DNA of 64,000 nucleotides from an uncultured Eubacteriales bacterium. Lineage in GTDB: Bacteria > Bacillota > Clostridia > Christensenellales > Aristaeellaceae. Shown one piece after another: positions 16,247-25,919 of the stretch. The stretch covers positions 38,729 through 102,728 of the forward strand of contig CACWXY010000009.1 in NCBI GenBank assembly GCA_902764915.1. The letters are read 5' to 3'. A program made the position numbers and the translations under genes. Below the pieces are notes generated by a model. That model was not told the origin of the DNA. It searched no databases and saw nothing but the letters and a program-made list of their open reading frames with translations. Every line of letters begins with the position of its first letter. Within the stretch, counting starts at the first letter, position 1.

Positions 16247-17631
16247 GACTGCGCGTTTCCTTCCTGCGGCAGGAATCGATACAGCACACAGGGTTCCTCG
16301 CTTCCGCGTGTCCGTCCCTCTGTCTTTTCCATCCGGATCCCGCCGCCGAAGCATGTGATGTCCGGTTCCGCGACACCGCCCTCGGTCAGCGCCTGATGCT
16401 CGCGTTCGGCAGTCTCCATGCCCACATAGCGTCCATAGACTTCCAGCCAGGCCTCATTGCGGATGGCTTGGTCCTGGCAAAAGCGCGCATTCAGCTCCAT
16501 CACCAGATCGTCCAGGCATTTGTCTCCGCCGGTGGCCTGGCGGATCATGGCATCCGCATGCGTGAGATAGAAGAAGCCGCGGCCATAGGGTATCCGTGTC
16601 TTCTCCGGATCCTTCATCAGCGCTTCGCCGCAGGAAAGATTGCTCTCATGGATCATCGGGTTTTCATAGTACTGCCCCGCGCGCTTGTTCAGTTCACGGC
16701 ACAGCGCGTCCGCATCCACAATCCCCATCCGCCAGGGCAGCAGCGCCGAATAGTACTCGGCCATGCCTTCCACATACCATGTGCAGGTCCCGAAAGGCAC
16801 ATCATTCAGGTGAATCCAGTTGTGCACCATTTCATGGGCAAAGAGGAAAATAAACCATTCCCGGGAAATGTGCGCATCCTCCCGATAGATAAACATATAG
16901 GACCGGTCCAGCGCGGTTCCGCCGGCCCGCACGGTGGCCGGATCAGACGTATGCCGCCCGATGATCGTATACACGTCTCCCGGGTCCTGGAAAAACGCGC
17001 TCTCATAGTCAAAGATCTGCGATGTCACCATGGCCGTCTCCGGAATCCTTCGATCCGGGAACCAGTAATAGCCAAACGCGCCCATGCGCACACAATCAAG
17101 AAGCCCGGCGGCATAGAAGGTGGTCATCAGCATTTCCTTCCCGCCCTCCCGGCTGACTGTACCCTGGCCATAGCTCCACACGCCCATGGCACGCTGGGGA
17201 AGTGCCGTAAGATCCCAGGAAAGCGTATGCATTGCCTTGCCCTCAAATGCAAACCCCGGCATAAAACCCATGCCCGCGCCGGTCATGCCGCCTTCCTCGT
17301 ACCCCAGGTCAAAGGTCGGGTTCTGCCCGCAGGGCTGCAGCTGTGCCGTATAGGTAAGCCGAAGCATTCCCCGGCTGTCACGCTCTGCCGCATAGACTTC
17401 CTTCTTAACCGGGCCTTCCTGCTCATGCCGGAAGCGCAGCGGAATCTCGCCCTGCTCGTCCGTCAGACAGAACGGCTCGGAAAGCTCCGCAAACGGCTTG
17501 AAAATCGTCACCCGGTTGATCACAAACAGGTCTTCGCCCGCACGTGCAGCAAGATCCGCACGGATCTCCACCCTCAGATGACGGATCGTGGTTCCATCCC
17601 AGTCCGGGGTCAGTCGCACTTGAATTTCCAT
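16243..17631 (-). CDS. M61/gluzincin-like metallopeptidase
   Basis: A 462-residue protein. The zinc site is HEMVH (266-270), followed 18 residues later by E288 in WYVEGMAEYYS, the gluzincin HExxH-18-E spacing of M1/M61 peptidases. The N-terminal half is beta-rich, like the sandwich domain of M61 glycyl aminopeptidases. No signal peptide or membrane helix is evident, so it probably works in the cytosol on imported peptides. The ATG at 17631 was chosen because GAGG lies nine bases upstream; GTG or ATG codons at 17646 and 17640 would add only a few residues. It sits between two S9 peptidases and a class V aminotransferase with almost no spacing. Confidence 0.8.
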   Translation of the reverse strand: MEIQVRLTPDWDGTTIRHLRVEIRADLAARAGEDLFVINRVTIFKPFAELSEPFCLTDEQGEIPLRFRHEQEGPVKKEVYAAERDSRGMLRLTYTAQLQPCGQNPTFDLGYEEGGMTGAGMGFMPGFAFEGKAMHTLSWDLTALPQRAMGVWSYGQGTVSREGGKEMLMTTFYAAGLLDCVRMGAFGYYWFPDRRIPETAMVTSQIFDYESAFFQDPGDVYTIIGRHTSDPATVRAGGTALDRSYMFIYREDAHISREWFIFLFAHEMVHNWIHLNDVPFGTCTWYVEGMAEYYSALLPWRMGIVDADALCRELNKRAGQYYENPMIHESNLSCGEALMKDPEKTRIPYGRGFFYLTHADAMIRQATGGDKCLDDLVMELNARFCQDQAIRNEAWLEVYGRYVGMETAEREHQALTEGGVAEPDITCFGGGIRMEKTEGRTRGSEEPCVLYRFLPQEGNAQS

Positions 17632-17642
17632 TGCTCTCATCC

Positions 17643-19682
17643 TCACAGATACTTCTGGAACCAGGCCAGCATGGCCCGGTAATAATGCATGCGCTGGGCG
17701 GGGTCTGACGGCTGATTATGCGCCACATGCGGATACAGGATCATCTTCACCGGGAAATCCTCCGGGTGCGAATCCTTCAGCGCCACAAACAGCTGATGCG
17801 CGCCTTCCACAGGGCAGCGCAGATCGTCCATGCCGTGCATGATCAGGAACGGCGCATTCACCTTTTCCATGCCGCAGATCACGGAATGCTCCACGGCATG
17901 ATCCATGAACTCCCCGTAGGTCGGATAGTCCTTTGAGTTCCCCTGCATGTCCGAGGACGCATAGGAGATCAGTTCGTTCACCACAGCACGCTGGGTGATA
18001 TATGCCTTGAACTTTTTCGTGCGCGTCGCCGCATAGTTCGTCATGTATCCGCCATAGCTGCCTCCGGTCAGTCCCAGACGGTTCTCGTCGATCCAGGCAT
18101 AGCGCTGTGCGGCCTCGTGCACAAACTGCATGATATCCGTATACGCGCTCCCGTCAAAGGCATAGCTGAGCTGCCTGTGTTCATCCCCATACCCGGAGGA
18201 TCCGCGGGGATTGCAGAACAGTACGCCAAACCCGCTGCCGGCAAACATCTGCATCTCCATGTCAAACCCATAGGTATAGAACGGATGCGGTCCGCCGTGC
18301 ACATAGACAATGCACGGCGCTTTCTCCCCTTTCTTCAGGCCCTGCGGCGGCAGGCAGAACCCGTGCACACGGCTGCAGCCGTCCAGTGTCTCAAAGAAGA
18401 AATCCTCCGCCTGGGAGAGCGCCACATTCCGCACCCATTCCCGGTTGGACTGGTACAGAAGCGTCTTTTCTCCTGTCTTCTCATGCAGCAGCCAGTAGCT
18501 CTCCGGCTTGCTGGTCTCGCTCTCGGAAATCAGCACCTGGCCTTTCTGCGGCACGCCCATACCGTTGTGCGCATACTTGCCCTCTGTCACGGCGACAGGC
18601 TTTTTACGGCTTCCGTCCAGCGCCACCTTCCAGATCCGGCATTCCCCGCGGCAGGAGGCATGGAACAGCACCCACTTGCCGTCGGATGAGATCCGCACCT
18701 TTTCCAGGCCTTGACCGCAGCCCGCGTTGTACGCAAACTGCACTGTATCCGGGCAGTCTTCGGTCTTTTCGGAGATCGGAATGCATTCCCTGCCGTCCAG
18801 GCTCACCTTATGGAGCGTGACCGAGGGATAGGTGCCTCCCAGATGCTTCATGTCCGCATAATCCAGTATCCCGATGACCACATACTGTCCATCCCTGGTA
18901 AACACGGGACGCACCGGGTTCGGATAGGACACCAGCATGCGCTCCCGGGTCACCTGCTGCATCTTCCTTGTCCTTATATCAATGAGCAGCAGATCCATCG
19001 CTATGCCGATTGCCTTATCGCAGTAAAGGTTCGACTCGCATACAATCTTCTGGCTGTCCGGTGCCCATGCGGCATGCATGAAATTCGCATGCCCCTGTGT
19101 AATGCGCCGCGCCAGCCCGTTCCCGTCCGCGTCCACCACAAACAGCTGCATGACCTCGGGCTGCGCAAAGCCCATACCGTCAAACTTATACCCGAAGTCC
19201 TCTATCACGACCGGTTCCTTGGCCCGCTCGCGCGCATACGCGGCCGCCTCCGCCGGGTCCGGCATGGTCTGCAGCCATTCGTCCTCCATGGCATCCGAGC
19301 ACATGGAGGTAAAGAGTATCTTTTCTCCGTCCGGACTCCACAGGGGATCCATGCAGCCAAAGCGCATGTGTGTGACCGCGCGGCTTTCCCGTGTCTTCAG
19401 GTCCATGACATACACCTGCCGCCCGCCCGGCGCCGCAGCAAGGTACAAAAGCCTTTTCCCGTCCGGGGACAGCACCGGATTGCCGAGTCCCGGACAGTCG
19501 TCCACCAGCACGTCCCGTGCGCCGGTCTGCACAGTCACAAGGACGATCTGTGTCACCATGCGTCCCTTTTCTTCACTGAAGAGCCTGTCCGCCATCAGCA
19601 GCTGTCCGCTCTTGGGCAGGTATTCCCCAAAGGCCAGGCTTTCCTTCCGGTCAAGGTCTTCCAAACTTGTCAAACGCTTCAC
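17643..19682 (-). CDS. S9 family prolyl-oligopeptidase-like peptidase (first of two)
   Basis: A 679-residue serine peptidase. A WD-like beta-propeller (repeats such as PVLSPDGKRLLYLA and PLWSPDGEKILFTS) fills about the first 410 residues. An alpha/beta-hydrolase domain follows, with nucleophile serine in TGGSYGGYM, Asp in GMDDLRCP and His in PHVAHNQP. The family cleaves short peptides, as acyl-aminoacyl peptidase or dipeptidyl peptidase; exact specificity cannot be read. There is no signal peptide. It starts with GTG at 19682, with AAGGAGG eight bases before, and overlaps the upstream S9 stop by GTGA. It lies next to a paralogue and a peptide ABC importer, so it most likely digests imported peptides. 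Confidence 0.9.
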   Translation of the reverse strand: MKRLTSLEDLDRKESLAFGEYLPKSGQLLMADRLFSEEKGRMVTQIVLVTVQTGARDVLVDDCPGLGNPVLSPDGKRLLYLAAAPGGRQVYVMDLKTRESRAVTHMRFGCMDPLWSPDGEKILFTSMCSDAMEDEWLQTMPDPAEAAAYARERAKEPVVIEDFGYKFDGMGFAQPEVMQLFVVDADGNGLARRITQGHANFMHAAWAPDSQKIVCESNLYCDKAIGIAMDLLLIDIRTRKMQQVTRERMLVSYPNPVRPVFTRDGQYVVIGILDYADMKHLGGTYPSVTLHKVSLDGRECIPISEKTEDCPDTVQFAYNAGCGQGLEKVRISSDGKWVLFHASCRGECRIWKVALDGSRKKPVAVTEGKYAHNGMGVPQKGQVLISESETSKPESYWLLHEKTGEKTLLYQSNREWVRNVALSQAEDFFFETLDGCSRVHGFCLPPQGLKKGEKAPCIVYVHGGPHPFYTYGFDMEMQMFAGSGFGVLFCNPRGSSGYGDEHRQLSYAFDGSAYTDIMQFVHEAAQRYAWIDENRLGLTGGSYGGYMTNYAATRTKKFKAYITQRAVVNELISYASSDMQGNSKDYPTYGEFMDHAVEHSVICGMEKVNAPFLIMHGMDDLRCPVEGAHQLFVALKDSHPEDFPVKMILYPHVAHNQPSDPAQRMHYYRAMLAWFQKYL

Positions 19683-21703
19683 TGTGCGCCCTCCTTCAGG
19701 AATCTGTCAAACCAGTCGATCATCTCCTGCACATGCCGCTTCTGGAAGTGCAGAAGCCCGGTGCGCGATACATTGTGGTTTTCACCGGGGAACATCACCA
19801 GGCGTACCGGCACTTCCGGCTTTCGCTCATGCAGTGAAATGAACATCTGCTCGGACTGCTCAAAGGAACAGCGGTAGTCCTGATACCCATGAAGAAGCAG
19901 CAGCGGCGTTTCAATCCGGTCCATATCCCGGATAATACTGGTCCGTGAGCGCTGCAGAAGCCATTTCTCCACGTCCGGCTTTTCATCACTCGCACGTGCG
20001 GAATAAAACCCGATATCGCCCGTACCATAGCTGGTTGCCTTATTGACAAAGACCCGCTGGCCGACCGCCGCGCGGAAACGGCTGGTCTTCATAATAATCT
20101 TGCATGTCATGTACCCGCCATAGCTGCCTCCGGTAATCCCCACGCGCTCCGGATCGATAAACCCAAGACCGATGGCATGGTCCAGAAAGCCCATCATGTC
20201 GTCATACGCTTCCTCGCCCCAGGACGCTTCCTCCGCGGCATAGGCCGGACCATACCCGGTGGATCCCCGCGGATCACAGTACACGACCGCATACCCCGCA
20301 CCGGAGAGCGCCTGCACCTCATGCCAGAAGTCCTCGGAATAGCAGACCGTCGGCCCGCCATGCAGGTAAAGCACCGCCGGATATTTCACGCCTTTCTTCC
20401 ATCCTGCCGGCTTGCATACCCAGCCGTGTACACTGACCTTGCCATCGCTGGATGGCACATCATAGGCGGTTACTTCGCCGAGCTCCAGCTCCTTCAGGAA
20501 CGGGTTCGGGTCATAGACACACACAGGCTCCGCCTTCAGTGACGGCTTCAGGTACAGGCTCAGGATCGTCTGTGTGTCCCCGCCCGTAAAGAGTATGCGG
20601 TTCCCCTTCGGCACGCAGAACTCATGCACCGAACCCGCGGTTTCCAGTACCTTCTTCGGCTGTCCACCGGCCAGCGCAACCTTGTAGAGCGCTTCATGCC
20701 CCGCATGCATGGACAGGAAATAGACCGTATCCCCTGAAACGGCAAAGTATGGTTTTTCCGTACCGTACTGCGTGCGGCACAGAGGCATTCCGTATACACC
20801 GCTGCCGGATGTTTTCCTGGAAAAGTCCAGGAGTGCGCGCGTATGTTTACCGTCCACGCCGACAGCCTGCAGACCGACAGCCATGCCGCCGTCCTGGAAG
20901 ACATAGTTCGGATAAATGATTTCCTGACCGTCCGCGGTAAAGACAGGCGGTACATCCGCCGTCAGAAACCCGTTCTCAGTCAGCTGCTTCGGCTTGCCGC
21001 TGCGCACCGGAATCACGAACAGCTCTTCCCGGGAATAACGTGCGCCGGTATAGGGCTGACCGTAGCAGGCGACCCGGCTGCCATCCGCAGAGACGGCCGG
21101 CAGATGATAGGGTATCCCGGAAGTGAGAAGCTTCTGCTTGCCCTGCAGCGTAACCGTACCAATCACGCCTATGCTGCCATCGCGCACACCCTTGCATTCA
21201 TCCCGCTTGTAATCGATCTGCGTGATCTCCAGCGGTGCCATCTGTCTTTCCTGCTCCCAGGCCTGCTGCGCCTGCGCGTCTCTTTCCTCAAACGCCACCG
21301 CACTGTCTATCTCATCCTGCCAGAGCCTGGCCTCAAAGACAAACAGTGCACCGTTATCGCACAGCGCATAGTTTTCAATGCCATGGCGCAGCGTAGTCAG
21401 CTTACGAATAACGCCGTCCCCGGTCCTTAGCATCAGCTGATCGCCGCAAGGGGTTTTCTGCAAAAAACTTACAAAGCTTCCGTCCGGCGCAAACCGCGGT
21501 GCGCGCGTGTCCGCGCCAAGCCCTGTCTGCGTGCCGGTTTCCAGTTCCAGCAGCACGGCTTCCGGATGGAACGTGCCGTCATCCACGCATGCGGTACAGC
21601 GCACAAACGCGGCACTTTTCCCATCGCCGGACCAGGAAGGGTCCGAGAGATAGACCATCTCGCCCATGTTTTCCGTCGTAAACGGATGCCGGGTTTTCGC
21701 CAT
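19679..21703 (-). CDS. S9 family prolyl-oligopeptidase-like peptidase (second of two)
   Basis: A 674-residue paralogue of the neighbouring S9 enzyme. Propeller repeats (YLSDPSWSGDGKSAAFVR and similar) precede a catalytic hydrolase domain with Ser in TGGSYGGYM, Asp in GYQDYRCS and His in GENHNVSR. The two share architecture, but their propellers clearly differ, which suggests different peptide preferences (inference). MAKTRHPF at 21703 is the start; the frame is open two codons further to a TTG. GAAGGAAGGG precedes it. The ATG touches the cyclodeaminase stop (TGATG), consistent with one polycistronic mRNA. Confidence 0.9.
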   Translation of the reverse strand: MAKTRHPFTTENMGEMVYLSDPSWSGDGKSAAFVRCTACVDDGTFHPEAVLLELETGTQTGLGADTRAPRFAPDGSFVSFLQKTPCGDQLMLRTGDGVIRKLTTLRHGIENYALCDNGALFVFEARLWQDEIDSAVAFEERDAQAQQAWEQERQMAPLEITQIDYKRDECKGVRDGSIGVIGTVTLQGKQKLLTSGIPYHLPAVSADGSRVACYGQPYTGARYSREELFVIPVRSGKPKQLTENGFLTADVPPVFTADGQEIIYPNYVFQDGGMAVGLQAVGVDGKHTRALLDFSRKTSGSGVYGMPLCRTQYGTEKPYFAVSGDTVYFLSMHAGHEALYKVALAGGQPKKVLETAGSVHEFCVPKGNRILFTGGDTQTILSLYLKPSLKAEPVCVYDPNPFLKELELGEVTAYDVPSSDGKVSVHGWVCKPAGWKKGVKYPAVLYLHGGPTVCYSEDFWHEVQALSGAGYAVVYCDPRGSTGYGPAYAAEEASWGEEAYDDMMGFLDHAIGLGFIDPERVGITGGSYGGYMTCKIIMKTSRFRAAVGQRVFVNKATSYGTGDIGFYSARASDEKPDVEKWLLQRSRTSIIRDMDRIETPLLLLHGYQDYRCSFEQSEQMFISLHERKPEVPVRLVMFPGENHNVSRTGLLHFQKRHVQEMIDWFDRFLKEGAQ

Positions 21704-22662
21704 CAGCAAGCCCTTCCTTCTTCCCGCTCAGCTGCTTCCAGTGCATACTGCGCACAGGCAACATCCTCCACCGCAAGCCCCAGGGCGTCAAAGAGCGTGA
21801 TCTCCGTATCGCTCTCCCGGCCCGGAACGTTTCCGCACAGCACACCGCCGATGCTTCCCACGATATGCGCACGCGTGATCAGGCCCTCGGACAGCGGGAT
21901 CAGGTATTCGCCGCTCTCCTTTTCCATGGCGCTCACCTGGTCCGCATACAGCCGGGCAGCTGCCACCAGATCACTGGAAACTTCCCGGGTCGACGGCGTA
22001 AACGTGCCCACAGCATTCACATGCGTGCCAGGCTTCACCATGTCCCGGGTCAGGTAGGGCGCCTTTGAGGGCGTCAGCGTACAGATAATGTCCGCCTCCC
22101 GCACGCACGAGGCCGCGCTGTCCGCGATGGTCACCGGAATCCCATAGCGCGCTGTCGCTTCCTCCGCAAAGGCCTTTGCCGCCTCCGCACGCAGGTCATA
22201 CACCGTCAGGTGCCGGATGCTGCGCACACAGCTGATGGCAGCGAGATGACTGCGTCCCTGGGCGCCGCATCCAATGATAGCCAGATGCTCCGCATCCTTT
22301 CGCGCCAGCAGGTCTGTCGCCACGGCACTGACCGCGCCGGTGCGGATCTCTGTAACGGCTGTCGCATCCACAAGCCCGGATACCGTGCAGTGCTCGCCTT
22401 CGAACATCATCACATAGCCGATATGCGTGGGATACCCGGTCCCGGCATTCGGACCGTACGCTGCCAGCACCTTCGCACCAAAGTTCCCGCCGATATAGGC
22501 AGGCATAAAGCCCAGCACCGCCGTGTTCGGCAGATGGCACAGAAGCCGCTGGGGCATATCACACTTTCCGTTTTCCAGATCACGCAGCGCCTGCCGCATC
22601 AGTTCCACACAGGTGCCTGCCGGCACAAGACGGCGCACCTGCGCCTCTTCCAGGATTCTCAT
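21703..22662 (-). CDS. Ornithine cyclodeaminase/mu-crystallin family protein (first copy)
   Basis: A 319-residue protein with the family's NAD(P)-binding Rossmann motif IIGCGAQGRSHLAAI and the conserved blocks TAVTEIRTGAVSAVA and VNAVGTFTPSTREV. Members include ornithine cyclodeaminase, alanine dehydrogenase, ketimine reductases and the opine-forming SbnB. The exact substrate is not readable. The start at 22662 has GGGAGGAG upstream and overlaps the aminotransferase stop by ATGA. A second copy of the family (31063-32022) lies in the divergent gene pair on the other side of the same peptide-transport cluster. Both may process imines formed when peptide-derived amino acids are broken down (inference). 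Confidence 0.88.
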   Translation of the reverse strand: MRILEEAQVRRLVPAGTCVELMRQALRDLENGKCDMPQRLLCHLPNTAVLGFMPAYIGGNFGAKVLAAYGPNAGTGYPTHIGYVMMFEGEHCTVSGLVDATAVTEIRTGAVSAVATDLLARKDAEHLAIIGCGAQGRSHLAAISCVRSIRHLTVYDLRAEAAKAFAEEATARYGIPVTIADSAASCVREADIICTLTPSKAPYLTRDMVKPGTHVNAVGTFTPSTREVSSDLVAAARLYADQVSAMEKESGEYLIPLSEGLITRAHIVGSIGGVLCGNVPGRESDTEITLFDALGLAVEDVACAQYALEAAEREEGRAC

Positions 22663-23852
22663 TCCCGTTCTCCTCCCGTCACTGTCTCTCTTTTTTCCAC
22701 CATTGCCGCATACTGCAGTGTACGCTGGATCTGCCACAGGGGCATGGCAAAGGCATAGCGATAAAACTGCGCTGATGTATGATACTCTGACCCGCAGTCG
22801 CCCATAAGGCATGCATTGCTGAGCCGCGCCTGCAGCGCTTCATCCGAAAGAGCGCAGCGCGTAAAGTCCGCAAACGCGACAAACCCGCCCTGGGGCGGCA
22901 GCATCTGTGCCCCGGGAAACAGCGATTCTATGCCGCTCCTGAGCACCTGCGCGTTTTCCCTGAGCACCGTAAGCAGCGCCTCCAGCCATGCCTTTCCCTC
23001 CTCGGTAAACGCGCGCATCAGTCCCGCGTGCAGCATGGGATCCAGGCTCCCGTAATGATCCGCATACTTCTGATGAATCACTCTTTCCCGAAGTTCTCTC
23101 CGGGGAATGATCAGGTTCGCATGGTTCACCCCGGTCAGGCTCATGCACTTGCCCAGGGATGTACTGCACACGCACAGCGTATCCGCATCAACAACACTCA
23201 GATAAGGGACCACAGGCGCAGTCAGTCCCAGTTCACCGAAGATCTCATCACAGAAGACCACAACCTCATGCTTCCGGGACAGCGCGTCAAGCCTTCGGAT
23301 ATCCTCTGCGCCCAGCGCCTGTCCGGTGGGATTGTTCGGCTGCGAGAAAACCAGGAGTGTACAGTCCGGGTCCGCCATGGCCTTTTCCAGTTTCTCCCAG
23401 TCCAGCGTATAGCGCAGATGTTCCCTGTCATAGCGCATGGCGCACAGCCGTGTTTCCTTGCCCATGCGGTCCGCAGCCTGCTTATAGCGGTTGTAGCCCG
23501 GCGTAAGGACCAGCATGTGCTGGGACGGCCCTACCAGCAGCCGCAGCAGGCTTGCCAGAGAAAAGATCGTGCCATGCATGGGAACGATCCAGTCCGTTTC
23601 AATATCCCAGTTCCGCACATGCTTCATCCACCACTGCACCCGCGTATTATACTGTTCCCCCTGCAGGGTAAAGGCATACAGTCCGCGCTTCGCGCACTCC
23701 ATGACGCCCTCGGAAAACGCGGGACAGGTGGGGAAATCAAACTCCGCGCCCCAGAAATTGGCGAGCTGCTTCTCCTGCACCCACGCCGGTGCCATATTCC
23801 CCTTCAGGCTTTCAGTGCCCCTTCGGTCCACCAGTGTCTCAAAATCAAACAT
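22659..23852 (-). CDS. PatB/MalY-type PLP aminotransferase (cystathionine beta-lyase family)
   Basis: A 397-residue fold-type I PLP enzyme of class I/II. SQPNNPTG (170-177), cofactor Asp in FCDEIFGEL (D202) and Schiff-base lysine in STSLGKCMSL (K235) are all present. The N-terminus (FDFETLVDRRGTESLKG) and the W-D-F-P pattern resemble PatB/MalY, which split C-S bonds of cystathionine or cysteine conjugates. The MFDFETL start at 23852 was chosen on that homology; the open frame reaches 23960, before the ABC ATPase stop. It lies between the ABC ATPase and the cyclodeaminase of the operon, which fits amino acid breakdown after peptide uptake. Confidence 0.85.
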   Translation of the reverse strand: MFDFETLVDRRGTESLKGNMAPAWVQEKQLANFWGAEFDFPTCPAFSEGVMECAKRGLYAFTLQGEQYNTRVQWWMKHVRNWDIETDWIVPMHGTIFSLASLLRLLVGPSQHMLVLTPGYNRYKQAADRMGKETRLCAMRYDREHLRYTLDWEKLEKAMADPDCTLLVFSQPNNPTGQALGAEDIRRLDALSRKHEVVVFCDEIFGELGLTAPVVPYLSVVDADTLCVCSTSLGKCMSLTGVNHANLIIPRRELRERVIHQKYADHYGSLDPMLHAGLMRAFTEEGKAWLEALLTVLRENAQVLRSGIESLFPGAQMLPPQGGFVAFADFTRCALSDEALQARLSNACLMGDCGSEYHTSAQFYRYAFAMPLWQIQRTLQYAAMVEKRETVTGGERE

Positions 23853-23884
23853 GCTCTCTTCCCCCGTTAGCCTGCCTTCTTCCT

Positions 23885-24859
23885 TTATACGACCGGATGA
23901 AAGCAGGCTACACTGTGATCTCCGCCTGCAGATGCCAGCGGCGGTGTTTCCCTCCGGCACTGCTCTGTCGCATACGGGCAGCGGCTGGCAAACCGGCAGC
24001 CGGGTCCCGGATTGATCGGGGAACCGATATCCCCCTGCATAAGACGCACGTCATGCGTGGCCTCATAGTCCGGGTCCGCCACCGGCACTGCGTCCAGAAG
24101 CCCTATGGTATACGGATGCCGCGGCGTATCATATACGCTTCTCACATCCCCGATCTCCACGATCTTTCCCAGATACATGACCGCCACACGGTCTGAAATG
24201 AATCGCACCAGGGACAGGTCATGCGCCACCACCAGATAGGTCAGGTTCCGCTCCTTCTTCAGATCAATGAGCATGTTCATCACCTGCGCCTGTACGGATA
24301 CGTCCAGCGCAGAGGTCGCCTCATCGCACACAATGAATTCCGGATCCATGGCCAGTGCCCGGGCAATGCCCACGCGCTGCCTCTGTCCGCCGGAGAACTC
24401 ATGCGGAAAGCGATTGGCATGCTCCCGGTGCAGTCCCACCTGGTCCAGAAGCGCGTATACGCGCTCCATGCGTTCTTCCCGGTTCTTTCCGATATGATGC
24501 AGTTCCAGGCCTTCCCCGATAATCTCCCCGACCGTAAAGTACGGGTTCAGGGACGCGTACGGGTCCTGAAAGATCATCTGCATGCGGCGGGGCAGGTGCG
24601 CCTTGCGGATCTGGCGGGCGGTATAGCCCGCAATATCCTCTCCGTCCAGCAGAATCTTTCCGGCGTCCGGGGTATAAAGCCTGACCAGCGTACGCCCCAC
24701 CGTGGTTTTCCCGCAGCCGCTTTCCCCGACCAGGCCCAGGGTTTCTCCCCGGCGGATGGCAAAGCTCACGTCATCCACGGCATACAGCGTTTTCCCGCGG
24801 CCCACGCGGAAGGTCTTGCGAAGGTTCTGTACATCCAGAAGTATCGGCTGGTCTGCCAT
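23885..24859 (-). CDS. Oligopeptide/dipeptide ABC transporter ATPase, OppF/DppF type
   Basis: A 324-residue ABC ATPase: Walker A GESGCGKTT, Q-loop IFQDPYASLNPY, signature FSGGQRQRVGIARAL and Walker B FIVCDEATSALD. The C-terminal oligopeptide/dipeptide extension carries the cysteine-bearing sequence GPGCRFASRCPYATEQC, which in relatives can hold an Fe-S cluster. It pairs with the upstream OppD-type ATPase to power the two permeases. The ATG lies one base after the OppD stop, with GGAGGCGGAG before it. It is the last transport gene before the catabolic genes. Confidence 0.93.
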   Translation of the reverse strand: MADQPILLDVQNLRKTFRVGRGKTLYAVDDVSFAIRRGETLGLVGESGCGKTTVGRTLVRLYTPDAGKILLDGEDIAGYTARQIRKAHLPRRMQMIFQDPYASLNPYFTVGEIIGEGLELHHIGKNREERMERVYALLDQVGLHREHANRFPHEFSGGQRQRVGIARALAMDPEFIVCDEATSALDVSVQAQVMNMLIDLKKERNLTYLVVAHDLSLVRFISDRVAVMYLGKIVEIGDVRSVYDTPRHPYTIGLLDAVPVADPDYEATHDVRLMQGDIGSPINPGPGCRFASRCPYATEQCRRETPPLASAGGDHSVACFHPVV

Positions 24860-24860
24860 C

Positions 24861-25919
24861 TTACTCCGCCTCCCTTTCCGCTTTGCGCACTGTCCGGTCA
24901 CGCCCGACCGGCGCCTCCACTTCCCGCGGACAGCGTCTGTCCAGCAGCCAGCACCGCGCTCTGTGCCCTGCGTCCACCTGATAGAATCCCGGATCCTCGC
25001 TCAGGCATGCCTGCATGCAGTACGGGCACCGGGCCGCGAACGCACAGCCCCTGGGCGGCGCAAACAGGTCCGGCGGCGTACCCGGAATGGACGAAAGCCG
25101 CGTACCCAGGTCCATCCGAAGACTGGGAATGCTCCCCAGAAGCCCCCAGGTATAGGGATGCCGGGGTGTATAGAAGATATCCCGAAGCGTACCCGATTCC
25201 ACGATCTGTCCTGCATACATGACGGCGACACGGTCCGCCATTTTCGCCACAACGCCCAGGTTATGGGTGATAAAGATCATGGCCATATGGTTTTCCTTCT
25301 GAATATCCGACATCAGTGACAGGATCTGCGCCTGTATCGTCACATCCAGTGCTGTGGTCGGCTCATCCGCGAACAGGATCGAAGGATTGGAGGCCAGTGC
25401 CAGGGCAATCATCGCGCGCTGGCGCTGGCCGCCGGACAGTGTATGCGGATAGCATCCGTACACAGACTCCGGACTGGGCAGTCCGGTCTTTCCCAGCAGC
25501 TGAATCGCGCGCGCCTTCGCCTCCGCCCGCGATACGTTTTCATGGTGCAGTATACCTTCCACGATCTGCCTGCCCACCCGGGTCGTCGGGTTCAGACTGG
25601 TCATGGCATCCTGAAAGATCATGGAGAACGCCTTTCCGCGGTAGGCGCGCATTTCCCGGTCGGATAGCCTTGTGATCTCCGCCTTTACCGAGCCGTTTTC
25701 ATAGAGAATGGACCCTCCGCGGATCAGGGCCGGCGGCTCCGGGTTCAGCCGCATGACGGTCTGTATCGTCACGGATTTTCCGCACCCGCTCTCGCCCACG
25801 ATCGCCAGCGTTTCCCCGCGGTCCAGTGTAAAGTCCACGCCGCGCACGGCCTGGACTTCGCCGGAGGCCGTCATAAAGGAGACCCGAAGGTCCTTGACTG
25901 TCAGAAGCCGCTCGCTCAT
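24861..25919 (-). CDS. Oligopeptide/dipeptide ABC transporter ATPase, OppD/DppD type
   Basis: A 352-residue ABC ATPase: Walker [12 protein letters not shown]-loop [11 protein letters not shown], signature [15 protein letters not shown] and Walker [14 protein letters not shown] cysteine-containing OppD tail has four cysteines in [14 protein letters not shown]. OppD-type proteins form the ATPase heterodimer with OppF; both are here side by side. The start overlaps the OppC stop by ATGA. The extra C-terminal stretch of about 30 charged residues ([21 protein letters not shown]) is variable in the family. Confidence 0.93.
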   Translation of the reverse strand: MSERLLTVKDLRVSFMTASGEVQAVRGVDFTLDRGETLAIVGESGCGKSVTIQTVMRLNPEPPALIRGGSILYENGSVKAEITRLSDREMRAYRGKAFSMIFQDAMTSLNPTTRVGRQIVEGILHHENVSRAEAKARAIQLLGKTGLPSPESVYGCYPHTLSGGQRQRAMIALALASNPSILFADEPTTALDVTIQAQILSLMSDIQKENHMAMIFITHNLGVVAKMADRVAVMYAGQIVESGTLRDIFYTPRHPYTWGLLGSIPSLRMDLGTRLSSIPGTPPDLFAPPRGCAFAARCPYCMQACLSEDPGFYQVDAGHRARCWLLDRRCPREVEAPVGRDRTVRKAEREAE